64,000 nt of DNA, taken from Peribacillus simplex (lineage in GTDB: Bacteria; Bacillota; Bacilli; Bacillales; DSM-1321). Below, in pieces: positions 42,593 through 51,958 of this stretch. Location: NCBI RefSeq assembly GCF_030123325.1, contig NZ_CP126106.1, positions 2,508,001 through 2,572,000 of the forward strand, given 5' to 3'. Positions within the stretch are counted from its first letter, which is position 1. Each line of letters starts with the position of its first letter. The notes beneath the pieces were generated by a model that saw nothing but the letters and a program-made list of their open reading frames with translations, was not told where the DNA came from and made no database searches. A program made the translations under genes and the position numbers.

Positions 42593-42748
42593 ATGAATGA
42601 ATATAAAGTAACGGTAAGGAATGGCAGTACCTTAATTTTGTCGGAAATCATTAAAGCTGAAGATGAAAGAGAAGTCCTTGGCACCCTTTTGATTTCCAGT
42701 GAATTATTTAATCAGCCATTTACCGACATCAGGATTTTAGAACGCTGA
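42593..42748 (+). CDS. Small 51-residue protein
   Basis: A short gene with good signals: TATAAT at 42555-42560, GAGGGGGG directly upstream, ATG, and 51 codons. The product (MNEYKVTVRNGSTLILSEII ... FTDIRILER) has alternating strands and helices like a small soluble domain. No family recognised. It lies 60 bases before the SRAP gene on the same strand and may be co-transcribed with it. Confidence 0.6.
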   Translation: MNEYKVTVRNGSTLILSEIIKAEDEREVLGTLLISSELFNQPFTDIRILER

Positions 42749-42808
42749 TTTGTGCCTACCCGTTCCATTTGATACACTGTAATAAATCTTAATACGGTAG
42801 GCGATATT

Positions 42809-43480
42809 ATGTGTGGACGTTTCACCCTTTTCACTGACATTGAAGATATAAAAGATCGGTTTGATATTCAGGGATCATTTGATGAGGAATACCAATTCAG
42901 CTACAATATTGCTCCCTCCCACTCCGTGCTATCCGTCATTAATGACGGGACAAGGAACCGACTTGGATATCTTCGGTGGGGACTTATTCCTTTCTGGGCA
43001 AAAGACGAGAAAGTGGGCTATAAAATGATCAATGCCAGAGCGGAAACCATTGCAGAGAAAACAAGCTTCAAGAATGCGTATAAGAAGAAGAGATGCTTGA
43101 TAATCGCCGACTCATTTTATGAATGGAAGAAGACACCAGAAAGAAAAATACCGATGCGAATAAAACTGAAGAATCATGCTCCATTTGGAATGGCCGGTAT
43201 ATGGGAATCCTGGAAATCTCCTGAAGGCCTCAGCATCTACTCGTGCTCCGTTATAACAACCGTTCCTAATGAGCTGATGAAAAGCATTCATGATCGTATG
43301 CCTGTCATCCTTAAACCAGAAGATGAAAAAGATTGGCTGAATCCTTCCATTAATGATCCTGCATATCTGCAGCAGTATTTAAAGTCATTCGATTCGGAAA
43401 AAATGGAAGCTTTTGAGGTATCGACTGATGTGAACTCGACTAAAAAAAATTCACCTAACCTAATACAACAAATTTGCTGA
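42809..43480 (+). CDS. SRAP domain protein (YedK/HMCES-like)
   Basis: A 223-residue SOS-response-associated peptidase family protein. Cys2 (MCGRFTLF) becomes N-terminal after Met removal and forms a thiazolidine link with abasic sites. The conserved NARAE, FYEW and HDRMPV segments provide the active-site Asn, Glu and His. The family shields abasic sites in single-stranded DNA. The B. subtilis relatives are YoqW and YobE. No LexA box was recognised upstream. Confidence 0.92.
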   Translation: MCGRFTLFTDIEDIKDRFDIQGSFDEEYQFSYNIAPSHSVLSVINDGTRNRLGYLRWGLIPFWAKDEKVGYKMINARAETIAEKTSFKNAYKKKRCLIIADSFYEWKKTPERKIPMRIKLKNHAPFGMAGIWESWKSPEGLSIYSCSVITTVPNELMKSIHDRMPVILKPEDEKDWLNPSINDPAYLQQYLKSFDSEKMEAFEVSTDVNSTKKNSPNLIQQIC

Positions 43481-43741
43481 GAGGTCATTAGACCTCTTTT
43501 TATATTAATTCCGTCCCGATTAACTGCACATGTCAAGATTTCTAAATAATCATTAAGAAGTGCATGTGAAATACTTTAAAACTAAACCTTGCGAAAATAG
43601 ACAAAATGCTGTACTCTTATATTTGCTTTTCAAAACGACTTCGATGTCACTTCACAAACTCAGACGGTTTCAGCACGTCTCCAGCCTGGTACTTTTCTGG
43701 CAGGCATCGTAATATTTGATAAATTATATAAATTTGATCTT

Positions 43742-43907
43742 CTTATCAAGAGAGACGGAGGGACTGGCCCGAAGATGTCTCGGCAGCGGACTTAATAGGA
43801 GTGCTGTGCCAAATCCAGCAGGCTGATTTTCGCCTGAAAGATAAGGAGGGTGTTTTTTATAAATTAAAAGACCTCTTCTTGCCGTTTAATAGAAGGGGTC
43901 TTTTTTA
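43742..43907 (+). promoter_or_regulatory. SAM-I (S-box) riboswitch with terminator
   Basis: CTTATCAAGAGAGACGGAG, GGACTGGCCCGAAGA, TGTGCCAAATCCAGCAGG and GAAAGATAAGGAGGG are the conserved S-box blocks in the right order. The aptamer spans about 43742-43848. The expression platform is a terminator, AAAAGACC..CTTCT/AGAAG..GGTCTTTTTT (43866-43907). High S-adenosylmethionine would stop transcription into the NhaC/MetT gene. Confidence 0.95.
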
Positions 43908-43996
43908 TGCCGACAGTTTTTTAGCTATAGCTCCATGACTGGAGAATCAAGTTCAAATTGGTGTTAATTGCGAAAACTGTTAAAAGAATAAAAGCT

Positions 43997-44010
43997 ATGA
44001 CACATGTCAT
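43997..44010. promoter_or_regulatory. Short dyad before metT
   Basis: ATGACA-CA-TGTCAT lies between the riboswitch terminator and the start codon, 27 bases before ATG. It could be a second control site or chance. Confidence 0.3.
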
Positions 44011-44036
44011 GGTAAAAATAAAAAGAGGTGTACATC

Positions 44037-45353
44037 ATGAGTGCAAACAATAAAGGGAATCCATGGGCATTGATTCCATTTGTCGTATTTTTAATTTTAT
44101 TTATAGGGTCCGGAATCGTCACTAAAGATTTTTATTCATTTCCGGTGATTGTAGCCATTTCTATTGCATCAGCAGCTGCATTGGCAATGAACCGGAAAGA
44201 AAGTTTCAATCAAAAGGTTGATATTTTCTGTAAAGGTGCCGGTGACGCCAATATTATGTTAATGGTTATCATTTTCCTTTTAGCCGGCGCTTTTGCCGAA
44301 GTTGCAAATGGCATGGGGGCAGTTGAATCAACAGTGAATCTTGCTTTAGCCGTTTTTCCGCAAAATCTTTTAATGGTAGGCATATTCATTATCGCTTGTT
44401 TTATTTCTCTATCTATGGGGACGAGCATGGGAACGATTGTAGCCCTAGCACCTATCGGGGTGGGAATTAGCGAGCAAACCGATATTTCGCTTGCCTTTTC
44501 AATGGCGGCCGTTATTGGTGGTGCGATGTTTGGGGATAACCTATCATTCATTTCAGATACGACAATCGCTGCAGTTCGAACACAGGGAACGAAAATGAAG
44601 GATAAGTTTAAAGTGAATTTTTTCATCGTTTTACCTGCTGCCATCATCACATGTGCTATCCTAGGAATATTAACGATGGGTGAACAAGCCGACATCACCC
44701 AAAATCCTTATAATTGGGTGAAGATTCTTCCATACCTTTGCGTATTGATCACTGCATTGGCGGGAGTCAACGTGTTCCTGGTCCTTTCCATCGGAATCGT
44801 ATTTGCCGGAATCATCGGCTTGGCGGATGGAAGTTATCAACCTTTGGGTGTCATTCAAAAAGTTGGTGAAGGAATGGCTGGAATGTATGAAATATCCTTC
44901 CTTGCCATTTTAATTGCAGGTATGGTTGCTGTAATCAAACATAATGGCGGCATCGATTATCTACTCCACCTCGTGACCCGAAATAGCAAATCAAAAAAAG
45001 GGGCGGAATTAAGCATTGCCGGGCTTGTTGGCTTGACGAACCTTTCAACGGCAAATAACACGATTTCGATTATCATTGCTGGGCCACTTGCCAAAAATAT
45101 CGCTGAAAAGTATGGGATAGATCCGCGTAAATCGGCGAGCTTACTTGACGTTTTTGCCTGTTGTATCCAAGGGTTGATTCCATATGGGGCACAACTGCTT
45201 GTTGCAGCGGGGGTAGCAAAGATCTCTCCGATAAGCATCTTGCCGTATTCATATTACCCGATACTAATTGGATTTTGTGGAGTCGTGGCCATCTTGATTG
45301 GTTATCCACGGTTTCAGTCAGGAGAAGATGTAGCGAAGAAACGTACTTCTTAA
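44037..45353 (+). CDS. metT: NhaC-family transporter, probable methionine carrier MetT
   Basis: A 438-residue membrane protein of the NhaC Na+/H+ antiporter family with about 11-12 helices. Conserved segments are MGTSMGTIVALAPIG, GGAMFGDNLSFISDTTIAA and LSTANNTISIII. ATG at 44037 follows AAGAGGTG. The SAM-I riboswitch upstream places it in the methionine regulon; NhaC-type proteins under S-boxes are known as MetT, proposed methionine transporters. Substrate is inferred from regulation. Confidence 0.88.
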   Translation: MSANNKGNPWALIPFVVFLILFIGSGIVTKDFYSFPVIVAISIASAAALAMNRKESFNQKVDIFCKGAGDANIMLMVIIFLLAGAFAEVANGMGAVESTVNLALAVFPQNLLMVGIFIIACFISLSMGTSMGTIVALAPIGVGISEQTDISLAFSMAAVIGGAMFGDNLSFISDTTIAAVRTQGTKMKDKFKVNFFIVLPAAIITCAILGILTMGEQADITQNPYNWVKILPYLCVLITALAGVNVFLVLSIGIVFAGIIGLADGSYQPLGVIQKVGEGMAGMYEISFLAILIAGMVAVIKHNGGIDYLLHLVTRNSKSKKGAELSIAGLVGLTNLSTANNTISIIIAGPLAKNIAEKYGIDPRKSASLLDVFACCIQGLIPYGAQLLVAAGVAKISPISILPYSYYPILIGFCGVVAILIGYPRFQSGEDVAKKRTS

Positions 45354-45371
45354 AATGAGAATAGGAAATGA

Positions 45372-45409
45372 AAAACACCCTGGATCATTGGATACAGGGT
45401 GTTTTCTTT
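45372..45409 (+). terminator. Rho-independent terminator of metT
   Basis: AAAACACCCTG (45372-45382) and CAGGGTGTTTT (45395-45405) pair perfectly around a 12-base loop, ending TTTTCTTT. Confidence 0.85.
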
Positions 45410-45573
45410 ATGGGTGAAATCTTCGCACCTTATGTCAGTATCAGTGTTCAAAAAGTAATCAAGGCAGTTTTCAATTCATCTGTTTGGTATTTCTTATGGT
45501 AAACAATTTTCAATAACCAAAATAACGGCTTCATTCCGGTCCATATTGATAATGGTTTTTCGTGCGGCATTTG

Positions 45574-46119
45574 TCATGAATAGAGGACAACCCCAACTAA
45601 ACCAGAAAGAATAATTACATAGACTGGGTGCCAGCGTAATTTCATCAGGGCAAATAACGATAATCCAAAAACGAGTAATAAGCTTATCGTTTGCCATGAA
45701 AAGTTCGGGGCTATCATATGATTGGAAAGTGCTAAACTGATTGCTGCAAAGAGGATTAGACTAGTGACAATGGGTCTTAATCCATAAAACATGGATTGAA
45801 TAACGGGATAATGATTCAATTTGCTGAAGAAGGTGGCTATAACGGTCACGAATATAATAGCAGGTAGCAAGATTCCGAGAGCGGATGATATGGCTCCAGC
45901 TAATCCAGCAGTCGAATAGCCAACGAGAATGGCACTATTGGCTGTGACAGGTCCTGGGGACATCCCGGAAATGGCGATTATATCGGTAAATTGTTGCGTC
46001 GTCATCCATCCATGCTGTGAGACTTCCGATTCTATTACGGGAATCATGGCGTATCCGCCTCCGAACGATACAAAGCCGATAATAAAGAAGGTGCTGAACA
46101 ACTCCCACAATACCATCAT
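45574..46119 (-). CDS. Chromate transporter, short CHR subunit (second gene)
   Basis: A 181-residue single-domain CHR-family protein with about six helices. Signature FVSFGGGYAMIPVIE near the N-terminus and SGMSPGPVTANSAILVGY. It is half of a heterodimeric chromate efflux pair (as YwrA/YwrB in B. subtilis), 47 bp after the first subunit gene. The ribosome site is weak, suggesting coupling to the upstream gene. Confidence 0.9.
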   Translation of the reverse strand: MMVLWELFSTFFIIGFVSFGGGYAMIPVIESEVSQHGWMTTQQFTDIIAISGMSPGPVTANSAILVGYSTAGLAGAISSALGILLPAIIFVTVIATFFSKLNHYPVIQSMFYGLRPIVTSLILFAAISLALSNHMIAPNFSWQTISLLLVFGLSLFALMKLRWHPVYVIILSGLVGVVLYS

Positions 46120-46166
46120 TCTATCACACGCTTTCTTGAAAATTAGTTAGACCCTTTTTGATTTAC

Positions 46167-46796
46167 CTATATGCCAGCACCCATGAAAGGTTCGAAATCA
46201 TTTTCTACTTTTGTCATATCTTTTCTGTCCAACTTGACATCGTATCCTAATTTACTCTTAATGGAGATTGTCACGATACCCACTACAGCTCCTGCTACTA
46301 TAACTATCACAGGGTGAAGAATGAAGAGGACTGGAATTCCTGCTAATAAAATACAGAAAGTTGATTTGTCTACAACAGCCGTTTTTCCTATCTTGATAGC
46401 CGCATAGGCGATGATGGCTACTATGGAAGCTCTGATCGATATGAATGCGGATTCTATCTTCGGATTATCCTGAATGAAAAAATACAAAATGCCTAGGAGC
46501 AGAACAATTAAAAAGGTAGGTAATGAAACACCGATCATGGCTGCCATTGCCCCCCTCATTCCGGCAATTCGATGGCCGATAAAGGTGGCGGAGTTTATGG
46601 CGACAGCTCCCGGTACGGACTGAGATAGCGCAAAAACATCCGTAACTTCTTCGCTTTTCATCCATTTCCTCTTTTCGACCACTTCTTTTTCAATTAAAGG
46701 GATCATCGCAAACCCGCCTCCGAATGTGACAGGTGCTATTTTAAAAAAGGTCCAAAATAAATGGAATAGAGTTTTCCATTGTCCTTTCATTGACAT
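46167..46796 (-). CDS. Chromate transporter, short CHR subunit (first gene)
   Basis: A 209-residue single-domain CHR protein with the matching signature PVTFGGGFAMIPLIEKEV and QSVPGAVAINSATFIGH. Two such half-size proteins with opposite topology form the active proton-linked chromate exporter. It leads the operon, after AAAGGAAGTGAC. A LysR gene is divergent, with the operator at 46881-46903 between. Confidence 0.9.
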   Translation of the reverse strand: MSMKGQWKTLFHLFWTFFKIAPVTFGGGFAMIPLIEKEVVEKRKWMKSEEVTDVFALSQSVPGAVAINSATFIGHRIAGMRGAMAAMIGVSLPTFLIVLLLGILYFFIQDNPKIESAFISIRASIVAIIAYAAIKIGKTAVVDKSTFCILLAGIPVLFILHPVIVIVAGAVVGIVTISIKSKLGYDVKLDRKDMTKVENDFEPFMGAGI

Positions 46797-46880
46797 CAGT
46801 CACTTCCTTTGCCGCTAAGTTTAAATCTTATTACTAACATATCAAAGAAAAAGGAATGGGTAAATTGCAACAAAATCATC

Positions 46881-46903
46881 GGGTATAACAAAACGTTATA
46901 CCC
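46881..46903. promoter_or_regulatory. Perfect LysR-type operator in the chromate/lysR gap
   Basis: GGGTATAAC-AAAAC-GTTATACCC has 9-bp arms and contains the form ATAAC-N5-GTTAT (T-N11-A). It lies between the divergent chromate transporter pair and the LysR gene. It probably controls both. Confidence 0.72.
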
Positions 46904-47050
46904 AGAAGATTTATCAGTTTTATAAAGAATGTCGCCAATAATTTAATAGCCTCGCTTATTCAGGGATATGGCACTCTTTTTTCATTTCACCATTTACCTT
47001 TATGATGCTATCATTTTAATTAACTATCTAAAAACATGGAGGTCGTTTTC

Positions 47051-47929
47051 TTGAAATTAGAAAATCTAAAAATGTTTTGTTTAGTGGTGGATGAAGGAAG
47101 CATAAGCCAGGCAGCGAGGTTAAGTTTCCTATCTCAACCAGCTGTAACAAGACAAATCCATCAACTGGAAAATTATTATAACACTTTGTTATTTGACCGT
47201 GAGGAAGGAAGGCTGAAAGTTACAGAGGCAGGAAAGTTGTTATACCCTTTTGCAAAAGCTATTGTAAATGACTTCAACCATTCAAAAGAAGTGATTCAGC
47301 AATCAACTGGCAAGTACAATGCAAACCTAATAGTAGGGGCATCCTTGACTATCGGTGAGTATTTGTTACCGAGCTTGCTTGGGAGATTCAAAAAACAACA
47401 GCCTGATATAAAAGTGACATTGACGATAAAAAATACCCCCCGGGTTCTTGAGGATCTTTCAAACGATGTCATTGATTTGGCCTTGGTGGAAGGACTTGTG
47501 GAAAACGGCGATTTTATTGTAGACAAGTTCGCAGAGGACGAATTGATATTGGTATGTCCGTCCGATCACCCATGGAAAGACAGAAAAGAAATCCAGCTTG
47601 AGGAATTGGGGAATGAAAGGATGATATGGCGTGAATCCATTTCAGGAACACGGCTTATAGTAGAAAACATGTTAAGGGAGCATGGGGTTTTAGAAAAAAT
47701 AGATAGCTACATGGAGATTGGCAGCACACAAGCGATAAAAAGTGCGGTTGAAGCTGGACTTGGAATCAGCATTTTGCCAAGGTTGACAGTGGCCAGGGAA
47801 TTGGAGCAAGGCTTTTTGCGGGAAGTGGATATTTCCAGGATAGATATAACAAGAAATCTATGGCTAGTCAGGAAAAACAAGCGTTTTAATAAAATTGGGG
47901 TGTCTAAATTTGTTAATTTCCTTCAATAA
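47051..47929 (+). CDS. LysR family transcriptional regulator
   Basis: A 292-residue LysR protein with helix-turn-helix SISQAARLSFLSQPAVTRQI and a sulfur/CysB-like effector domain (GASLTIGEYLLPSLLGRF, AVEAGLGISILPRL). The TTG at 47051 is chosen because TGGAGGTCG covers the upstream in-frame ATG at 47036. Divergent from the chromate genes with a perfect dyad between, so it is their likely regulator; sulfate-type oxyanion or redox signals are possible effectors. Confidence 0.9.
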   Translation: MKLENLKMFCLVVDEGSISQAARLSFLSQPAVTRQIHQLENYYNTLLFDREEGRLKVTEAGKLLYPFAKAIVNDFNHSKEVIQQSTGKYNANLIVGASLTIGEYLLPSLLGRFKKQQPDIKVTLTIKNTPRVLEDLSNDVIDLALVEGLVENGDFIVDKFAEDELILVCPSDHPWKDRKEIQLEELGNERMIWRESISGTRLIVENMLREHGVLEKIDSYMEIGSTQAIKSAVEAGLGISILPRLTVARELEQGFLREVDISRIDITRNLWLVRKNKRFNKIGVSKFVNFLQ

Positions 47930-48317
47930 GAAAGGAAAATAACTTTGGTTTACATTACAATTGGCAGCGGTTTCAGTTTCCTGGTTTAAGGTGTGGCCCC
48001 AGCCCACTTACTTTGCAAAAGTCATGGCAAATTGAATATACCGCATATTATTCATAAAAGCTCTTCTCTATCGGGAGGGGCATTTTTTATTTGGATGTTC
48101 AGTTTACTGTTAGACGAACGAATGTTTGTAAATAAGCGGTTTATATATAAATAAAATTGAAGTTACTATTAGAAATAGGAAATATACTTAATGGCTAATT
48201 AATTATAAAATAAATTCATATTATTCTAAAAATTTATATAAAAAGAGAAAGTTTACTTCTTCGACAAACGGAATATAGACATGATATCTGCTTATTCAAT
48301 CGAGAAAGGGGTATGAG
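47930..48317. other. Intergenic stretch
   Basis: Holds the terminator of the LysR gene (48060-48090). The AT-rich sequence before the alkyl sulfatase gene shows no clear promoter pair. Ribosome site GAAAGGGG lies at about 48304. Confidence 0.5.
48060..48090 (+). terminator. Rho-independent terminator
   Basis: GCTCTTCTC (48060-48068) pairs with GGGAGGGGC (48073-48081), using several G-U pairs, around TATC, with ATTTTTT after it. Confidence 0.65.
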
Positions 48318-50309
48318 ATGTCCAAAGTATCTATTATGAAAGGAATTGTTTCCGTTCCCATTGTTTTTGCTATACTCGCAGAATCTTCTATTACAAATGC
48401 ATCATCTGAAGAGCCAATGCCAGCAACATATGCAACTATTTCAGCAAATAAAGCTTTTTATGAACAGTTGAATTTTAAAGACAAGGAAGATTTCAAGGAT
48501 GCACATAAAGGATTCATTGCACCCTTGAACATGAATCCAATAGAGAATTCAAAAGGTGACGTAGTATGGGATAGTAATCGATATTCATTCATCAAAGAAG
48601 ATCAGCCGGCAAGTAATACTGTAAATCCTAGCTTGTGGAGGCAGGCACAATTACAAAATATAACAGGCTTATTTAAAGTGGTAGATGGCGTTTATCAAGT
48701 TCGGGGCCAGGATTTATCAGTACTTACCATTGTGGAAGGAAAAACTGGAGTAATAGTTTTGGATACACTTTCTACAATTGAAACGGCCAAAGCAGCGATG
48801 GAGCTTTATTTTGAACATCGACCCAAAAAACCGGTAAGTGCCATTGTTATTAGTCATAGTCATGCGGATCACTTTGGTGGTATAAAGGGCATTGCTCAGT
48901 ACGCTGAAAATCCAGCTAAGGTGCCCATTATTGTTCCCGAAGATTTTAACGATGAAGCGCTAAGTGAAAATATTCTTTTAGGTAATATAATGTCCCGCCG
49001 TGCAGGTTATATGTTTGGAAATCTTTTACCCGCAAATGATAGAGGGTTTGTTACTTCTGGTATTGGCCCGGGATTAAGTAACGGAACTTTTAGCTATTTA
49101 CCTCCAACAATGGAAGTAAAGGATGATATTCAAACGGTGGAAATAGACGGAATAGCATTTAAGTTTTTATTGACGCCGGATTCAGAAGCTCCATCAGAGA
49201 TGCATTATTATATCAAAGATTACAAAACTTTAGTGGTAGCCGAAAACACCGGACACACGTTACATAACATTTATACATTAAGGGGAGCTAAAACCAGGGA
49301 TACCTTGAAATGGGTGAAAGCACTTGATGAAACAGTCGATCTGTTTGGAAATGAAGATATAGATGCTATGGTTACCGCCCATACATGGCCCGTATGGGGA
49401 AAAGACCATGTTCTGGAGCAGTTGGAAAGTCAGCGTGATTTGTATAAATATATTCATGACCAAACCATACGATTAGCTAATTTAGGACTCACACCTGATG
49501 AAATCGCGGAAAAGTTAAAGCTTCCTGAAAAGTTGGATAAAGTTTGGGCCAATCGGGGGTATTACGGAACATTGAAACACAACGTAAAAGCGGTGTACAA
49601 CTTTTATTTAGGATATTTCAACGCTAATCCATCCGATTTGGATACTTTACCACAAGAGGAATCGGGCGCTAAATATGTGGAGTATATGGGTGGGGAAAAA
49701 AAGGTCATTAAACGGGCAAAACTTGATTATAAAAAAGGGGAATATCGCTGGGTGGCTCAAGTCTTAAAGCATGTTGTCATGGCTAACCCCAAAAATACAG
49801 AAGCAAAAAATTTACTGGCTAATGCTTATGAACAATTAGGATACACAGCTGAATCTGCTGTGTGGCGTAATTTCTATCTTACCGGCGCAGATGAGTTAAG
49901 GAATGGTGTGGCAGACTCCAAGGGAACTGGCGGAATGATGAGTCTTGATACGCTGCTCAATATGCCAATGGATGATTTCCTGAAATTCTTGTCCATTAAA
50001 TTAAACGGAACAAAAGCGGAAAATAGAAATATGACATTCAATATTACATTTAAGGATTCGAAAACCAATTACATGATTGATCTAGAGAATTCAGTATTGA
50101 ATTTCAAGAAAGGGAAAATGGCGTCCAACCCTGATGCAGCATTAACAATGGATAGACTAACCTTTTATCAAATTGCTCTAGGACGTTTAGATTTATCCAA
50201 GATGGAAGCAGCCGGTAACGTTTCCATTTCCGGTGATAAAGAGCAGTTTGTAGATTTCTTGTCTTTGCTGGATCAATTTCAACCAAAGGTTAATATCGTT
50301 ACTCCGTGA
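48318..50309 (+). CDS. Secreted linear primary alkyl sulfatase (SdsA1/BDS1 type)
   Basis: A 663-residue metallo-beta-lactamase-superfamily alkylsulfatase. A signal peptide (about 1-30) is followed by the catalytic domain with the zinc motif HSHADH (His180, His182, Asp184, His185), MVTAHTWPVWG, a dimerisation helical domain and a C-terminal SCP2-like lipid-binding domain (VLNFKKGKMASNPDAALTM). It removes sulfate from alkyl sulfates such as dodecyl sulfate, giving a long-chain alcohol. The downstream carrier and the acyl-CoA ligase and dehydrogenase could process the products (inference). Confidence 0.92.
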   Translation: MSKVSIMKGIVSVPIVFAILAESSITNASSEEPMPATYATISANKAFYEQLNFKDKEDFKDAHKGFIAPLNMNPIENSKGDVVWDSNRYSFIKEDQPASNTVNPSLWRQAQLQNITGLFKVVDGVYQVRGQDLSVLTIVEGKTGVIVLDTLSTIETAKAAMELYFEHRPKKPVSAIVISHSHADHFGGIKGIAQYAENPAKVPIIVPEDFNDEALSENILLGNIMSRRAGYMFGNLLPANDRGFVTSGIGPGLSNGTFSYLPPTMEVKDDIQTVEIDGIAFKFLLTPDSEAPSEMHYYIKDYKTLVVAENTGHTLHNIYTLRGAKTRDTLKWVKALDETVDLFGNEDIDAMVTAHTWPVWGKDHVLEQLESQRDLYKYIHDQTIRLANLGLTPDEIAEKLKLPEKLDKVWANRGYYGTLKHNVKAVYNFYLGYFNANPSDLDTLPQEESGAKYVEYMGGEKKVIKRAKLDYKKGEYRWVAQVLKHVVMANPKNTEAKNLLANAYEQLGYTAESAVWRNFYLTGADELRNGVADSKGTGGMMSLDTLLNMPMDDFLKFLSIKLNGTKAENRNMTFNITFKDSKTNYMIDLENSVLNFKKGKMASNPDAALTMDRLTFYQIALGRLDLSKMEAAGNVSISGDKEQFVDFLSLLDQFQPKVNIVTP

Positions 50310-50362
50310 TAATCACCTACTTTATATTCTGTAAACGGGATGAATCGGTGACCAATGTTTGC

Positions 50363-50393
50363 ACCCACGAGTCAAATTTTTAGTCTCGTGGGT
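50363..50393. terminator. Hairpin after the alkyl sulfatase gene
   Basis: ACCCACGAG (50363-50371) and CTCGTGGGT (50385-50393) pair perfectly around a 13-base AT-rich loop. The following bases (TTGAATG) give only a poor U-tail. Confidence 0.55.
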
Positions 50394-50539
50394 TTGAATG
50401 TATCAAATAATCTTGTAGGCATCCAGTCGTTTTAATAAATTCATTCATTGTTTTTAATGAATGAAACGCTCCTAAAAGTCACAGAACAAAAATCAATCAG
50501 TGAAAAGTGAATTTTCAAGCTTTGGCATTTTGAAAGGGA

Positions 50540-50554
50540 TTGTAAGCGCTTCCC
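50540..50554. promoter_or_regulatory. Probable CcpA (cre) site
   Basis: TTGTAAGCGCTTCCC matches 12 of 14 positions of the cre consensus TGWAANCGNTNWCA. It lies about 50 bases before the MFS gene, so the carrier and perhaps the following catabolic genes may be carbon-repressed. Confidence 0.6.
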
Positions 50555-50603
50555 TTAAATGATTCAAAAGTTTTGTGAAATATAAAAAATGGAGTGATGA
50601 GGA

Positions 50604-51841
50604 ATGCAGCTGTATGCAAGTAAGAAACGAAAATTAATGATTAGCGGCCTTTTATTTGTTGGAATGATTTTAAGCTTTTTTGATCGCGTTGCCATAAATG
50701 TCGGAATTATTCCCATTGCAGATGAGTTTCATCTCAATACGTCCCAGACAGGTTTTTTAATTAGTATATTTTTTGTTAGTTACTCGCTCATGCAACCGCT
50801 TGGCGGATGGATGACCGATAAATATGGAGCCAGGGTCATGGTTACTGTTTCTTTGTTTAGTTGGTCTTTGTTCACTGTTATGTCTGGGTTTGCTTGGTCA
50901 TTTATGTCTTTATTATTCATTCGTTTTCTGTTCGGTTTAGGGGAGGGGCCTTTCTATCCTGCCAGTATGTCCACTATAAGAGATAACTTCCCGGAAGAAG
51001 AACGGGGCCGGGCAAATTCATTTTTCCTGTCTGCCCAGAATATTGGCGGGATATTAGGTACCGCTCTTGCCGCTTCGATGGTTGTAGCTTTCGGGTGGCG
51101 GGGCATGTTACCATTGCCGGGATTCTAGGGATATTAATTTCTTTCGGTATTTGGTTCATTCTAAAGCCTCAAGGAACTCAAGAGGTTAAAAAAGACAATC
51201 CGAAACAAAAAAAGGTAGCTCTGAAACTATTATTTAAAATCGAAAATATTTGGAAACTCATAACTTTCAAGTTTATCTCAAATATTATCAACTATGGCCT
51301 GATCACTTGGATGCCTATATATTTGGTTAAGGAAAAAGGGGTTGATTTAATAGCCGCCGGGGGTTTATTGGCAATCCCTTATGTTTTTGGTTTCTTGATG
51401 TTTAATGTAAGCGGATGGCTTCTGGATAAGCATATGGCTAACCGGGAGAAGTATCTTGCTGCTGCAGGAGCTTTATTATCCGCAATTTTTCTCTTTTTAA
51501 TGTCTAATGCCACGTCCATAGCACTTTTCATCACTTATCTCACTCTCAACTCCATAGCACTGTCTTTCTTTGGGACCGTTCTATATACGATTATCATAAA
51601 ATACTCACCAAAGGAACTTACGGGCTCTGCCTCCGGACTCGTAACTTTTGCTGGTCAAATTGCAGGTGCGGTTTCTCCTTTAGCCCTCGGTTTGATTATC
51701 AGTTTGTTTAATGACTCCTATGACGCAGCTTTCCTGTTTTTGGTGATAATGGCGTTGTTGGGTACGGTTGTTGCCGTTTCTATTAAAAATAATCGGGCAC
51801 GACCGGCTAAAGAATACGAAAAAACAACTACCATTGTATAA
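50604..51841 (+). pseudogene. MFS transporter split by a frameshift
   Basis: The N-terminal 170 residues (MQLYASKKRKLMISGLLF to AFGWRGM) and the C-terminal 240 residues (TIAGILGILISFGIWF to the end) lie in different frames that meet near 51106. One missing base in GGCATGTTACC restores GWRGMFTIAGILG and a single carrier of about 412 residues with 12 helices, including SFFDRVAINVGI and GRANSFFLSAQNIGG. This is the typical anion:cation symporter layout. The rest is undamaged, so it is a fresh mutation or a sequencing error. Frame 2 alone (from 51095) has no proper start. Confidence 0.85.
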
Positions 51842-51958
51842 AACTGGCACTCTGCTTTTGAGGAGACAGTTCGGGGAGCCTGATTCTTCATCTCTAAAAT
51901 TGAAAGGGCTTTCTGTTCGAGGTATGATATTGGTAATAGGCTAGAAGGAGAATGAACC

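Noticed and set aside
44210..44698. 162-codon minus-strand frame opposite metT
   Set aside because: Shadow of a hydrophobic membrane-protein gene; composition and absence of signals exclude a gene.
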